Shown: positions 34,049 through 43,140 of the stretch, one piece after another
Layout of the letters: every line of letters starts with the position of its first letter
Position numbering within the stretch: the first letter of the stretch is position 1
NCBI RefSeq assembly: GCF_004138485.1
Contig: NZ_RYEV01000010.1
Coordinates: 186,001 to 250,000 of the forward strand
Source of the DNA: Peristeroidobacter soli
Lineage (GTDB): Bacteria > Pseudomonadota > Gammaproteobacteria > Steroidobacterales > Steroidobacteraceae
Length of the DNA stretch: 64,000 nucleotides
Reading direction: 5' to 3'
The notes under the pieces: model-generated
What the model was told of the DNA's origin: nothing
What the model saw: the letters and a program-made list of their open reading frames with translations, nothing else
Database searches by the model: none
Made by a program: the position numbers and the translations under genes

Positions 34049-35194
34049 TCAATGGCCGTGCAACGTTCCATAGCGATCGCGATGAAAGCGCACATCGCCC
34101 AGCAACACGTCGGCGACCGCGGCACGTTTCAGAAACAGGCCGATATCGAACTCATCGGTCATGCCGTTGCCGCCGTACATCTGTATCGCCTCGAGGGCAA
34201 CCTGCCGAAAAGTGTCGCCCGCCTTGGCCTTGGCGGCGCTGGCGAGCGGAGCGATGCGATCGATCTGGCGCCGGTCGTCCAGCGCGGCGAGCGCGTTCAT
34301 CACGCAAGAGCGCGACAACTCCACGTCGCAGTACAGCCTGGCGGCCCGATGTTTCAGCGCCTGAAACGAGCCGATAGGCACACCGAACTGATGCCGCTCG
34401 CGCAGATAGGTCATCGTCCGGTCGAAACATTCCTGCAGGCTGCCGAGCATCTCGGCGGCAAGGCCGATGCGGCCCGCGTCGAGTATCCGATCGAGCAGAT
34501 CGGCGCCTGCATCGATGTCGCCGAGCACGTCGTCGGCACTCACCAGAACGTTCTCGAAGAAAACCTCCGCGGCGTTACGTGAATCGATCAGATGCATGCG
34601 CCGTACTGACACTCCGCGCGCGGCTCGATCGACCAGAAACAACGTCAATCCCCGCCGCTCCCCGCCGGCGCCCGCCGTCCTCGCCACGACGATGAGCTTG
34701 TCCGCGACATGCCCATCCATGACGAACGTCTTGCAGCCATTGAGCCGATAGGCATCGCCGTCTCGACGTGCCGTCATGCTCGAGCCATAGGGCTGATGGT
34801 GATGAGACTCCTCCAACGCCAACGCCATGAGGAGCTCGCCGCTGGCGAGCCTGGGCAGCAATTCGCGACGCCGCGCGTCGTTGGTATCGAGATGACATGC
34901 GGTGCCGCCGATCCACACCGTCGCGTGCAGTGGGCTCGCCATCAGCGTCCGCCCCGTCTCCTCGGTGATCACCCCAAGACTGCGATACCCGAAATCCAGC
35001 CCGCCCAGCTCAGTCGACCAGGGAATCGCCGCCCAGCCCAGCTGCACCATCTCCCGCCAGGTGTCGCGATCGAAACCGTCGGGACTCGCCGAGTCGCGCA
35101 GCTGACGCAGCTGTCGCACCGGTGCGCGCTCGGTGCAGAACACCCGCGCGCTTTCGGCCGCCATCAACTGCTCTTCGCTCAACAGCATCGACAT
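34049..35194 (-). CDS. Acyl-CoA dehydrogenase, shorter paralogue (381 residues)
   Basis: A FAD-dependent acyl-CoA dehydrogenase: MALALEESHHHQPYGSS replaces the usual flavin-contact segment, and the C-terminal AIQMYGGNGMTDEFDIGLFL is recognisable. It is more diverged than the 403-residue paralogue of the same operon and could be the partner subunit of a heteromeric enzyme, or work on a different intermediate. It starts MSMLLSEEQLM at 35194; the second Met is also possible. Confidence 0.85.
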   Translation of the reverse strand: MSMLLSEEQLMAAESARVFCTERAPVRQLRQLRDSASPDGFDRDTWREMVQLGWAAIPWSTELGGLDFGYRSLGVITEETGRTLMASPLHATVWIGGTACHLDTNDARRRELLPRLASGELLMALALEESHHHQPYGSSMTARRDGDAYRLNGCKTFVMDGHVADKLIVVARTAGAGGERRGLTLFLVDRAARGVSVRRMHLIDSRNAAEVFFENVLVSADDVLGDIDAGADLLDRILDAGRIGLAAEMLGSLQECFDRTMTYLRERHQFGVPIGSFQALKHRAARLYCDVELSRSCVMNALAALDDRRQIDRIAPLASAAKAKAGDTFRQVALEAIQMYGGNGMTDEFDIGLFLKRAAVADVLLGDVRFHRDRYGTLHGH

Positions 35195-35209
35195 GATCGC
35201 GCTCGATGG

Positions 35210-35746
35210 CTACTTCGTGCGCTGGACGGGCTCGAACATTTCCGCCGGATACTCCGGAATGGTCGCAGGCGTGTCGTCGCCGACCAGGCGGTGCGCCTCG
35301 GCAATGTCACCGGGCGTCAGGTCGAGCGTCGGCAGGGTGAACTCCACCATGTTCTTGTCCGGATCGAGCGTATAGATCGAGGTGATGAACTCGTGCTTCA
35401 CCTGGCTCACGCGCAGGCCATGATTCAGCCAGCGCTGTTTCTTTTCTTCGAGCTGCTCGGGCGTATCGACCTGGAACGCGATGTGATTGATCCAGGTCGG
35501 CAGACCGAGCCCCGAGGACCACGACGACTGCCATTCGACGCCTTCCAGCTCGGTCAGGTGCAGATCCCACAACGCAAACAGACTGCCGCGGCCGGTGTCG
35601 TAGAACACATGCTTGGTCCAGCCGGCGGCCGCTCCGCCCATGGCCTGCCGCTTGACCACTTTCACCAGCGGAAAGCCCATCACCTCGGTGTAGAAGTGAT
35701 GCGAGACTTTGAAGTTCTTGGGCGCGATGGCGATGTGATGAATCAT
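35210..35746 (-). CDS. VOC (glyoxalase/extradiol dioxygenase) superfamily protein
   Basis: A 178-residue protein with two half-modules: IHHIAIAPKNFKVSHHFYTE and, later, WINHIAFQVDTPEQLEEKKQ, ending with DPDKNMVEFTLPTLD. His and Glu at the ends of these strands are the usual metal ligands. It could be a lyase, epimerase or dioxygenase of the pathway. The ATG at 35746 overlaps the alpha/beta-hydrolase stop, showing translational coupling, and excludes the much longer open frame that precedes it. Confidence 0.8.
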   Translation of the reverse strand: MIHHIAIAPKNFKVSHHFYTEVMGFPLVKVVKRQAMGGAAAGWTKHVFYDTGRGSLFALWDLHLTELEGVEWQSSWSSGLGLPTWINHIAFQVDTPEQLEEKKQRWLNHGLRVSQVKHEFITSIYTLDPDKNMVEFTLPTLDLTPGDIAEAHRLVGDDTPATIPEYPAEMFEPVQRTK

Positions 35747-36954
35747 GAGCGTGCTCCCGAGCGGTCGACGCCGGAACCGAGGTGATGCTTTGCGAGCCAG
35801 CCGTTGACCAGGGTAACGGTCTGCTCCAGCTTCGCTTTCTGTCCGGGGCCGCTGAAGTAATGATTGGCGCCCGCGATCATGTGACGTTCCTTGCCGTCGT
35901 GGCGGATCGCGGCGTAGATCGCATCGGTGTGTGTCGTCGGGCAGGCATCGTCGGCGCCGTTGACGACGACGAGGATGGGCGTCGTGATGCGTGAGACTGC
36001 GTCGACGGCGTCCACCTGCGCGTGGTCGTAGCTCCATTGAGACAACCAGCTGCGCAGCGAGGAATAGCGCGCGAGCGCGGCGGGACTATTGTTGGCTACG
36101 CGGGGATCGCCGATGTAGCTGCCGGCCTTGCGCTCGTTCGGATCGATGGAAATATCCAGCCAGCGCGGATCGGCCATCGTGCCGTGGACGACGAACGCGC
36201 GTTCGTCCTGCTCGCGCCCCTGTCGGCGCAATGCCTGCAACTGTTCGAGCACCCACGCGGTGATTTTCCGATTGCGCTTGAGCTGTGCGGCTCGGTAGCT
36301 CTCCAGGAAGCCGCGATCATAGGGCGGCTGGTGCGGATTCTGCGCATCGTACAGATCCAGCTGCCGGTCGCGACGCTCTGGATCGCGCTCATCGAGAATG
36401 GACGCGTCGAGAAAATCGGTGAGCAGGTGATGTCGGCTGCGATGAGATGCGAGCAGCATCAAGGCATCGGCCTTGGGCAATTGAGTATCCACCAGCGGCG
36501 TGTACTCATCCGCGGCGGTCCTGACGATCCGGCGCTGCTCCGCCTCGGCCTGATAGCCCGCCATCAAACTGCCGCCACCGCTCCAGCCCGCCAGCACGAT
36601 CTGCTCGTAGCCCAGACGCTCGCGTGCATCGCGAATGCAGGCCGCGAGATCGAGCAGCAGGTTTTCGAACTGGAGCGCGAAATCGCCGTTGGAGTAACGG
36701 TTCGCGCAGCAGATCACGTGATGACCGGCCCGCGCCAGCGCCGGGAACATCGGCAGATAGGCCTGCGAACCGATGGGATGCATGGCGACGATGACGGACT
36801 TGGATTCCGCCGGGCCGCGCAGCAGTTGAGCCTGCAACGCGACGTGCTCACCCACCGAGCCATAGACCTCTTTCGCAGCGCCTCGGGGCACCTGATACAC
36901 GACCAGGTATGGCGTGCGGCTATAGGAAGAAGCTGCGGAATCCTGCGAACTCAT
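35743..36954 (-). CDS. Alpha/beta hydrolase, first gene of a ten-gene operon
   Basis: A 403-residue hydrolase with nucleophile Ser in LAGWSGGGSLMAGY, acid in VNGADDACPTT and His in AGANHYFSGPG. It is larger than average because of an insert of about 120 residues (about 175-290) that would form a lid. No signal peptide. It opens the operon running down to 27213, and 84 bp upstream of its start stands the 19-bp inverted-repeat sequence shared with the ligase gene at 39942. A first hydrolytic step (ester or thioester) of the pathway is likely. Confidence 0.82.
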   Translation of the reverse strand: MSSQDSAASSYSRTPYLVVYQVPRGAAKEVYGSVGEHVALQAQLLRGPAESKSVIVAMHPIGSQAYLPMFPALARAGHHVICCANRYSNGDFALQFENLLLDLAACIRDARERLGYEQIVLAGWSGGGSLMAGYQAEAEQRRIVRTAADEYTPLVDTQLPKADALMLLASHRSRHHLLTDFLDASILDERDPERRDRQLDLYDAQNPHQPPYDRGFLESYRAAQLKRNRKITAWVLEQLQALRRQGREQDERAFVVHGTMADPRWLDISIDPNERKAGSYIGDPRVANNSPAALARYSSLRSWLSQWSYDHAQVDAVDAVSRITTPILVVVNGADDACPTTHTDAIYAAIRHDGKERHMIAGANHYFSGPGQKAKLEQTVTLVNGWLAKHHLGSGVDRSGARS

Positions 36955-37038
36955 CGTGTTCCCACCGACCCTCCGGCGCGCGAGCCAATTCGCGAGCTGC
37001 GGTGTCAGGCAGGAGTTTGCGGGACCGGCCGCGGAATC

Positions 37039-37057
37039 TCGTCGTCAAAAATGACGA
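37039..37057 (-). promoter_or_regulatory. Putative LAL-regulator operator, copy 1 (upstream of ten-gene operon)
   Basis: On the minus strand this reads TCGTCATTTTTGACGACGA. Its core is a perfect inverted repeat, TCGTCA-4-TGACGA. The same 19 bases occur at 39818-39836. It lies directly after the stop of the regulator gene and 84 bp before the alpha/beta-hydrolase start, and points toward that gene in the same sense as copy 2 points toward the ligase. Confidence 0.7.
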
Positions 37058-37058
37058 T

Positions 37059-39773
37059 TCATGAGATCAGGCCGTGCCGGCGGGCCACCGCGATGGCCTG
37101 CGTCCGGCTGTGCACGTCGAGCTTGGTGTTGATATTCCGCATGTGGGTGCGGACCGTGGACTCGGAGATGAACAGGCGCTCGGAGATCGCCCGATTCGAC
37201 AGGCCCTCGTTCGCAAGCCGCAGGGCTTCGATCTCCTTGGGTGTGAGCAATTCGCTCGGCGCCGGGGTCGTCGTCGGCACGACCGGTTGCGCGGGAGCGC
37301 CGCCCAGCAGTCCCTGGGCGAACTCGGCAAGTGCCCGTCCTTCGGGCAAGTCACGACAGCGCTGCAGCCACTCCTCCACCACCGACAACACGGTCGGGCC
37401 TTCGTCAAGAAACGTTCGGCGAAAGCCTTCCGGTGCGGCGAGCGACAATGCCTGGCCGATGTGCAGCTGAGCGAGCTTCTTCTGTCCCGTCGCCTGCGCA
37501 GCCTCCGCGAGCAGAATACGAAGCTTCAGCACGCGCCGGCGCCGCTGCAGGTATTCGGCCTGTTCCAGCGCCTGATCGAGCCGGGCCATTGCACTCTCAG
37601 CCCGTCCACTGCGAATCAGATATCGCAACTCGCCGATCTCCAGCGTATCAGCGTCATTGCCCGCCATGGCGGAGCGCGAGACCCGCGCCCACAGCAGGTC
37701 ATCCTGGGCCGCTTTGAGCTCGGCCGCGGCAACATCGACATTCCTGTCGCTCAAAGCGAACCGGGCGCGCTCGAGCTTGGCGCTTGCCACCGCGCGCGGC
37801 AGCTCCAGACGATGACCCAGATGCTCCAGCTCCTTGGTCAACTGAAAATGCCGTTCCTGGTCGCCGCCGATACCGGCGATGCGTGCCATCAGGACATGTC
37901 CGCTGATGATCTGATCGGCGAGCCCGCCATCTTTGATCAGCGGCGCATAGATGTTGAGCAGCCGCTCCGCCTGCCCCAGCTCGCCGGCCTCGTAGAGCGC
38001 TTCGGCCATCAGGATGCCGGCCATGGCGTTGGCCTTCACGTTGCGTGACTGTGCTCGTGTATCAGGATTGAGTGCGGCTCGCAGGCGTATGGTGGCATCG
38101 CGTAAGCGGCCGCGCATGAGCGCCATCGCCCCTTCGATCGATTCGGTGACTGCAACGCTGAACATGGCGACCGCCGCGGTCTGCGTGCGACGCGCCTCCT
38201 CGATGTAAGCCTGCGATTCATCGAAACTGCCGCGAATCATCGAGACCGTCGCGAGCGCAATCAGCAGCATGTGTCGGGAAAAGGCCGCATGCTGAGGCAA
38301 CAGCGGCAGATTCTGCTTGCCACGCTCATATGCGTCGTCGGGACGATCCATCAGAGACAGCAACAGAGGACGCAGGCCAAGCAGATACTCCGCGAACTCC
38401 GCACTGCTCGGGTTGCTTTTCTCGACATCGTCCAGCAGCGTCAGCGCTTCGCGGGGCGAGCGCACGAAGCTCAACACCCATGCATGAATCAGCCGCAGTT
38501 GCGGATAGGCGACGAGCGCGGCCGGCGGAATGCTGCCGAACCATCGCGCGAGCATCCGCATTCGCGCGTCCGCCAGCAGTTGAGCCGCATGTTTCGCGAG
38601 CAGCGGCACTGCGCGTTCCAGATCTCCGGATTGCAGCGCATGTTCGATGGCTCGCACCGGACGCTGCTGCCGCTCGTACCAATACGATGCGGCCAGATGG
38701 ATGGCACGGGCGCGCGACGGCTGCTCACGCTCCAACTGCCCCCGCAGAAACTCGGCAAACAGGCTGTGATAACGATAGATATCGCGTTCGCGATCGACCG
38801 GAATCAGGAACAGATTGGCACGCTCCAGCCGCTCGATCATCGTCCGGCTGTCGTCGCGTCCGCACACCTCGTTGCACAACGCGGGAGTGAATTCGCTCAG
38901 GACGCTGGTCTCCAGCAAAAAACCGCGCAGCTCCTCGGGTTGCCGGCCCAGCACGTCCTCCGCGAGAAAATCCGAGATGGCCGCATCCGACCCCGAGAAG
39001 TCCTCGATCAGTCGAGGATCGCCAGTGCCGCGCTCGAGTGCCAGCGAGGCCAGCGACAAGCCCGCCGGCCAGCCTTCGGTGCGCTGATGCAGACGCGCCA
39101 GTTGCTCGTCGCTCAACGGCAAGTGTTTCTGACGACGCAGCAGCTCGCTGGCTTCATCGATGGAGAAGCGCAGTTGACCGGGCTCGATATCGAGCAGCTT
39201 GCCCTGGGCCCGCAACCGTCCCAGTCCGAGCGCGGGAATGCTTCGCGAGCCGATCACGATCTGCGCGCCGGGCGGCAAATGATCGATCACCTGTCGCACC
39301 AGCCCGAGCGCCGCCGGGTTGACCAGCGATTCGAATTCATCGAGGAATAACAGGAATGGCTGGCGATGCGAGCCGATGTGTTCGATGAGCTCGACCAGCG
39401 CCGAGTCCGCGCTCGATTCGATGCTGCCCACGTCGAGTGCCGGAATCGCCGCAGCCAAAGCAACGGCCAATGCCGCCAGAAAGCGGCCCACGTCGTTGTC
39501 GGCGGCGTCGAGTGTGAGCCAGGCGCACGGCAGGTTACTGCTCACGCAGCGCTGGTAAACCTGTCGCATCACCGTGGTTTTGCCAAACCCCGCCGCTGCA
39601 CGGATCACGACGATCCGCGCCCCGCCGGCCGCGAAGATCTCATCGCACAGCTGTGAGCGGCTGACCTCGTGCGCCCCCGGCAGCGGCGGCCGGCATTTCA
39701 AAGCCAGCACCGGCTGCTGTCGGTCCGCGGTATTCAGCCCGCTGACTGCGGTGAACTGACTCTCGTCTTTCAT
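37059..39773 (-). CDS. MalT/LAL-type ATP-binding LuxR-family transcriptional regulator
   Basis: A 904-residue regulator. An N-terminal STAND-type ATPase holds the Walker A AAAGFGKTT (about residues 60-67) and a Walker B-like QPFLLFLDEFES. A long helical TPR-like sensor region fills the middle, and a C-terminal LuxR HTH (LLTPKEIEALRLANEGLSNR, then ISESTVRTHMRNINTKLDVH) ends the protein. The ATG at 39773 is chosen over one at 39824, because the latter lies inside the putative operator. It sits between the ten-gene operon and the divergent ligase gene, each preceded by the same inverted repeat, and is the likely activator of both, responding to a pathway metabolite and ATP. Confidence 0.88.
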   Translation of the reverse strand: MKDESQFTAVSGLNTADRQQPVLALKCRPPLPGAHEVSRSQLCDEIFAAGGARIVVIRAAAGFGKTTVMRQVYQRCVSSNLPCAWLTLDAADNDVGRFLAALAVALAAAIPALDVGSIESSADSALVELIEHIGSHRQPFLLFLDEFESLVNPAALGLVRQVIDHLPPGAQIVIGSRSIPALGLGRLRAQGKLLDIEPGQLRFSIDEASELLRRQKHLPLSDEQLARLHQRTEGWPAGLSLASLALERGTGDPRLIEDFSGSDAAISDFLAEDVLGRQPEELRGFLLETSVLSEFTPALCNEVCGRDDSRTMIERLERANLFLIPVDRERDIYRYHSLFAEFLRGQLEREQPSRARAIHLAASYWYERQQRPVRAIEHALQSGDLERAVPLLAKHAAQLLADARMRMLARWFGSIPPAALVAYPQLRLIHAWVLSFVRSPREALTLLDDVEKSNPSSAEFAEYLLGLRPLLLSLMDRPDDAYERGKQNLPLLPQHAAFSRHMLLIALATVSMIRGSFDESQAYIEEARRTQTAAVAMFSVAVTESIEGAMALMRGRLRDATIRLRAALNPDTRAQSRNVKANAMAGILMAEALYEAGELGQAERLLNIYAPLIKDGGLADQIISGHVLMARIAGIGGDQERHFQLTKELEHLGHRLELPRAVASAKLERARFALSDRNVDVAAAELKAAQDDLLWARVSRSAMAGNDADTLEIGELRYLIRSGRAESAMARLDQALEQAEYLQRRRRVLKLRILLAEAAQATGQKKLAQLHIGQALSLAAPEGFRRTFLDEGPTVLSVVEEWLQRCRDLPEGRALAEFAQGLLGGAPAQPVVPTTTPAPSELLTPKEIEALRLANEGLSNRAISERLFISESTVRTHMRNINTKLDVHSRTQAIAVARRHGLIS

Positions 39774-39817
39774 TATCGCCAGACCATACCCGTTGGCCCC
39801 GTTCGTGTTCAACACGG

Positions 39818-39836
39818 TCGTCATTTTTGACGACGA
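39818..39836 (+). promoter_or_regulatory. Putative LAL-regulator operator, copy 2 (divergent region)
   Basis: Reads TCGTCATTTTTGACGACGA on the plus strand, identical over 19 bases to the minus-strand copy at 37039-37057, core TCGTCA-TTTT-TGACGA. It sits 44 bp before the regulator start (39773) and 105 bp before the GTG start of the ligase (39942), or 84 bp before an in-frame TTG at 39921, the same distance as copy 1 to its gene. Confidence 0.7.
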
Positions 39837-39941
39837 CGGTCACGAGCGTCAGCCGTATGATGTCACTCAACCGCCGGGTAGTGCATTTGCGCACAGGCTC
39901 GACCTGGCGTTGCGAAGTCATTGCTGTCATCCGAGGGATGC

Positions 39942-41780
39942 GTGGATAACGCCCAGCTACATCGAGAATCGCCGCCCGCATCGAATCCTCTCGCCGAGCG
40001 GCTGCCCTCGCCCGCCGTCGATTGCCGGATCCTCCGCGATGGCTCGTTCCTGCTCCGATCGCGGCTGCCGCTGATCAAGCCGCGAGCCTCAGTGATCGCG
40101 ATGCTCGAAGAAGCGGCACAACGCCATCCCGACCGCGCTTTTCTGCGTGCCAAGACCAGCGCGCACGAGTGGGCCGAGCTCACCTTCGGTGACGCCGAGC
40201 GGTGCTCACGAAGCATGGCGCAGTGGCTGTTCGATCAAGGCTTGCGACCGCGAGATACCGTGGCCGTGCTCTGTGGAGCCGGCATCGATCACGCCCTCTT
40301 TGCGCTGGGAGCGATGCGCATTCACGTCGGTGTGGCTGCGTTGAATCCCATCTATCTGCGCGCTTCCGACTCGCGCCGGCTCGGGCATTGTCTTGCCATC
40401 GTGCGGCCCTCCTTGCTGCTGGTCGATGACGAACCCGCAGCCCGAGCGGCGCTGAACGCGCTGGGATTGAACATTCCGCTGCTCTCGATTCGAACCGCGC
40501 AGTCGCGGGGACAAGCGCCGTTCGATGAAGCGCTGCAGACGATCCCGAAACAAGATATCGCAACGCTCGAGCGATCCATCCCGCCGGACTGCGCCGCGCG
40601 CATCGTGTTTACGTCAGGCTCCACGGGGTTGCCCAAAGCCGTGCCGCAGACCCATCGGATGCTGACCGCATCGATGGCACAGACCGAATCGATGGGATTG
40701 TTCGACTTCTCATCGGAGCATCCCCGGCTGCTCGATGGCCTGCCGTGGCATCACATCTTCGGCGGCAACCACAACTTCAACGCCGCCCTGCGCACGGCGG
40801 GAACCATCACGCTCGACGATGGCCGCCCGACGCCCGAGCTGTTCGGCCGCACGCTCGAGAACCTCAAGAGCGTCCGGCCTTCCTACATCGCCACCGTCCC
40901 ACTCACCCTCACTCTGCTGTGCGACGCGCTGGAAACAGATGCCGAGCTGCGCAATCTCCTGTTGCCCGACCTCGAATACCTGCTGTTCGGTGGCGCGGGC
41001 CTGCAGAGCAGCGTCGTCTCACGATTGCACAACGTCACGCGCAGCGCTGTCGGCCGCCCGCTGCCTGTGCTCGCGACTTACGGCGCCACCGAGATGCAAC
41101 TCGTCGGTGCCGTGCATTGGGTGACCACTCGCACCGATCTGCTCGGCGTGCCCGTGCCCGGCACGGAGATCAAGCTCACGCCCGTCGGCAACAAACTGGA
41201 GATCCGGGTACGCGGGCCCAGCGTGATGCCGCGCTCGGGTTATCTCGACAACCCGGACGCCACCGAAAAAGTCTTCGACGAAGACGGGTTCTACCGGACC
41301 GGCGACACCGCCGTGCTCGCCGAGCCCGATCGGCCCGAAGCGGGGCTGATCTTCGACGGTCGCCTCGCCGAGGAATTCAAGCTTGCCTCCGGCACCTGGG
41401 TGTCCGCCGGCACCGTGCGCGAGAATGTTTTGACCGCCTGCTCTCCTCTGCTCCTCGAAGCGGTAGTCTGCGGACTCAACCAGGACGAGCTGGGTCTGCT
41501 GGCATGGCTCAATTTCAATGCAGCGGACGCCACCGGTGAGAGCGTGCGCGAGGCGCTGCGTCAGCGCATCCAGCTGCACAACGCTCGCTGGAAAGGCTCC
41601 TCCATGCGCATCGGTCGAATGCTTCTGGCCACCAGGCCGCTGGCGACCGCCGATGGTGAGATCACTGATAAAGGCAGCGTGAATATTTCCAAGGTGTGGC
41701 AATCGCGCGGTGACGACATCGAAAAGATGTTTGCCAGCGTTCCCGGTGAGGACGTAATGATCTTCGCCCCCGGCGAATGA
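39942..41780 (+). CDS. Feruloyl-CoA synthetase-like AMP-forming ligase, second paralogue
   Basis: A 612-residue adenylate-forming ligase. The P-loop is VFTSGSTGLPKAVPQTHRM with the glycine intact, unlike the paralogue at 19126. GLPWHHIFGGNHNFNAAL and TYGATEMQLVGAVHW are subgroup motifs; the C-terminal EITDKGSVNISKVW holds the likely adenylation lysine. The GTG at 39942 has GAGGG seven bases upstream; TTG at 39921 is in frame. It is divergent from the LAL regulator and preceded by the operator copy. It probably activates the substrate of the second catabolic block. Confidence 0.82.
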   Translation: MDNAQLHRESPPASNPLAERLPSPAVDCRILRDGSFLLRSRLPLIKPRASVIAMLEEAAQRHPDRAFLRAKTSAHEWAELTFGDAERCSRSMAQWLFDQGLRPRDTVAVLCGAGIDHALFALGAMRIHVGVAALNPIYLRASDSRRLGHCLAIVRPSLLLVDDEPAARAALNALGLNIPLLSIRTAQSRGQAPFDEALQTIPKQDIATLERSIPPDCAARIVFTSGSTGLPKAVPQTHRMLTASMAQTESMGLFDFSSEHPRLLDGLPWHHIFGGNHNFNAALRTAGTITLDDGRPTPELFGRTLENLKSVRPSYIATVPLTLTLLCDALETDAELRNLLLPDLEYLLFGGAGLQSSVVSRLHNVTRSAVGRPLPVLATYGATEMQLVGAVHWVTTRTDLLGVPVPGTEIKLTPVGNKLEIRVRGPSVMPRSGYLDNPDATEKVFDEDGFYRTGDTAVLAEPDRPEAGLIFDGRLAEEFKLASGTWVSAGTVRENVLTACSPLLLEAVVCGLNQDELGLLAWLNFNAADATGESVREALRQRIQLHNARWKGSSMRIGRMLLATRPLATADGEITDKGSVNISKVWQSRGDDIEKMFASVPGEDVMIFAPGE

Positions 41781-41786
41781 CCCGGC

Positions 41787-41808
41787 GAGTCGCGCTTCAG
41801 TGCGACTC
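41787..41808. terminator. Hairpin between convergent ligase and MFS genes
   Basis: GAGTCGC (41787-41793) and GCGACTC (41802-41808) pair perfectly; two further inner pairs leave a TTCA loop. It covers the end of the MFS gene and follows the ligase stop by 6 bp, so it can serve both converging transcripts. No T-run. Confidence 0.5.
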
Positions 41809-43137
41809 CAGTTCGCGCACCATCGCCCGGTAGTGTGGCAATGCACCCGCCAGCATCCACGTCCCGAATGCCGCGCTACCGGCGCAAACCAGGGCGAGCG
41901 CCAGATGAACCAGGTGTGGATCGCGGAACACATAGTCCGTGAGCAATGCCACCAGCGTCGGCGCGACTCCGATACCCAGCACGGACGCCACGAATACATA
42001 GATCGAGGCTGCGACACCTCTCATTCGATTGGGGGTAACTGTCTGCAGCGCGGCCGCAGCCAGCGCGAGCGGCAGGTTGTGAAAGAACATTGCACCCACG
42101 GCCAGAGCGACGATCGCAACCGGCGTCGGCGCGATGGCAATGCCCGCACACAGAAACGTCACTGCCACGCCCACCATCACTTCCAGACGAAGCGGCGCAT
42201 CGACATGGCCGCGCGCAGCCAATTGGCGCCCGACCCAGGGCCCCGACAGCACCGCCGCCGAACCGAACAATAGCACCGGCATGCCATACATCAGCCCGAC
42301 CGATCCCGGGCTCACGGCATGATTTCGCATCAACAATGCCGGGATCCACGCAGCCAAGGCGTAAGTGATGATGGCGAGCGACGATACACCGAAGTAGAAA
42401 CGTCCGTAGAACGCGCGCCGCGCCATGAAGAAGGTGGATGTCTCACGCAACGTGAAGTGCTCAGCCGCCACGCTGCGAACCGAGTTGGTTCGTGGCGGCT
42501 CTTTGAGCGAAGCCAGCAACACCAGGCCCAGCACGATGCCGGGCAAGGCGGTCAGCACGAAGACCAGTTGCCACGCCGACAGGTGCGCGAACACCGGCAC
42601 CGCTGTAACCAGATCCGCGGAGAAGCTGATGATGGCGCCGCCCGCCACCAGCGCCAGGCCACCGCCGAGCGACGGCGCGATCATGAACAGGCTCATGGCA
42701 CGTGGCAGACGCTCGCGATCGAAGTAGTCGGCGATCAACGACCATGCAACGGGCGATAGACAGGCTTCGGCGGCGCCCACACCGGCACGAGCCAGAAACA
42801 ACGACCAGAAGCTGTCCGCGAATCCACAGAGCGCCGAGCAAACGCTCCACGCAATCACGCCAAACACCAGGATGTTCCGGCGATTGCCGCGATCCACCCA
42901 GCGACCGAACAACGGTCCGAACGCGACGTACGCCGCCATGAAGGACAGCCCCTGCAACAGGCTGACCTGAGTATCGCCGAGCAACAGATCCCGTTTGATG
43001 GGATCGACCAGCAGGTTCAACACCTGCCGGTCGACATACGCGAGCGTGTAAGCGAAGGTGAGCAGGAACAGCGCGTAGGAGGTCCCGGTGCGGAGCGTCG
43101 TTCCCGCGCGCTCCGCGCTTTCAGTCACCGCCGCCAC
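41797..43137 (-). CDS. MFS transporter, spinster-like subgroup
   Basis: A 446-residue 12-helix transporter, GTG start at 43137. Helix one carries YTLAYVDRQVLNLLVDPIKR, a pattern of the spinster-like/hexuronate MFS groups, with FGRWVDRGNRRN in the loop after helix two. It differs from the AAHS-type transporter of the first block. It begins 3 bp after the TonB receptor stop, so receptor and inner-membrane transporter form an uptake pair for the second block. Confidence 0.85.
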   Translation of the reverse strand: MAAVTESAERAGTTLRTGTSYALFLLTFAYTLAYVDRQVLNLLVDPIKRDLLLGDTQVSLLQGLSFMAAYVAFGPLFGRWVDRGNRRNILVFGVIAWSVCSALCGFADSFWSLFLARAGVGAAEACLSPVAWSLIADYFDRERLPRAMSLFMIAPSLGGGLALVAGGAIISFSADLVTAVPVFAHLSAWQLVFVLTALPGIVLGLVLLASLKEPPRTNSVRSVAAEHFTLRETSTFFMARRAFYGRFYFGVSSLAIITYALAAWIPALLMRNHAVSPGSVGLMYGMPVLLFGSAAVLSGPWVGRQLAARGHVDAPLRLEVMVGVAVTFLCAGIAIAPTPVAIVALAVGAMFFHNLPLALAAAALQTVTPNRMRGVAASIYVFVASVLGIGVAPTLVALLTDYVFRDPHLVHLALALVCAGSAAFGTWMLAGALPHYRAMVRELESH

Positions 43138-43140
43138 TGA

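Noticed and set aside
37039-37057. Reading the inverted repeat after the LAL gene as a terminator
   Set aside because: The stem is only 6 bp with no T-run, and the same 19 bases recur upstream of the divergent ligase gene, where a terminator would make no sense.
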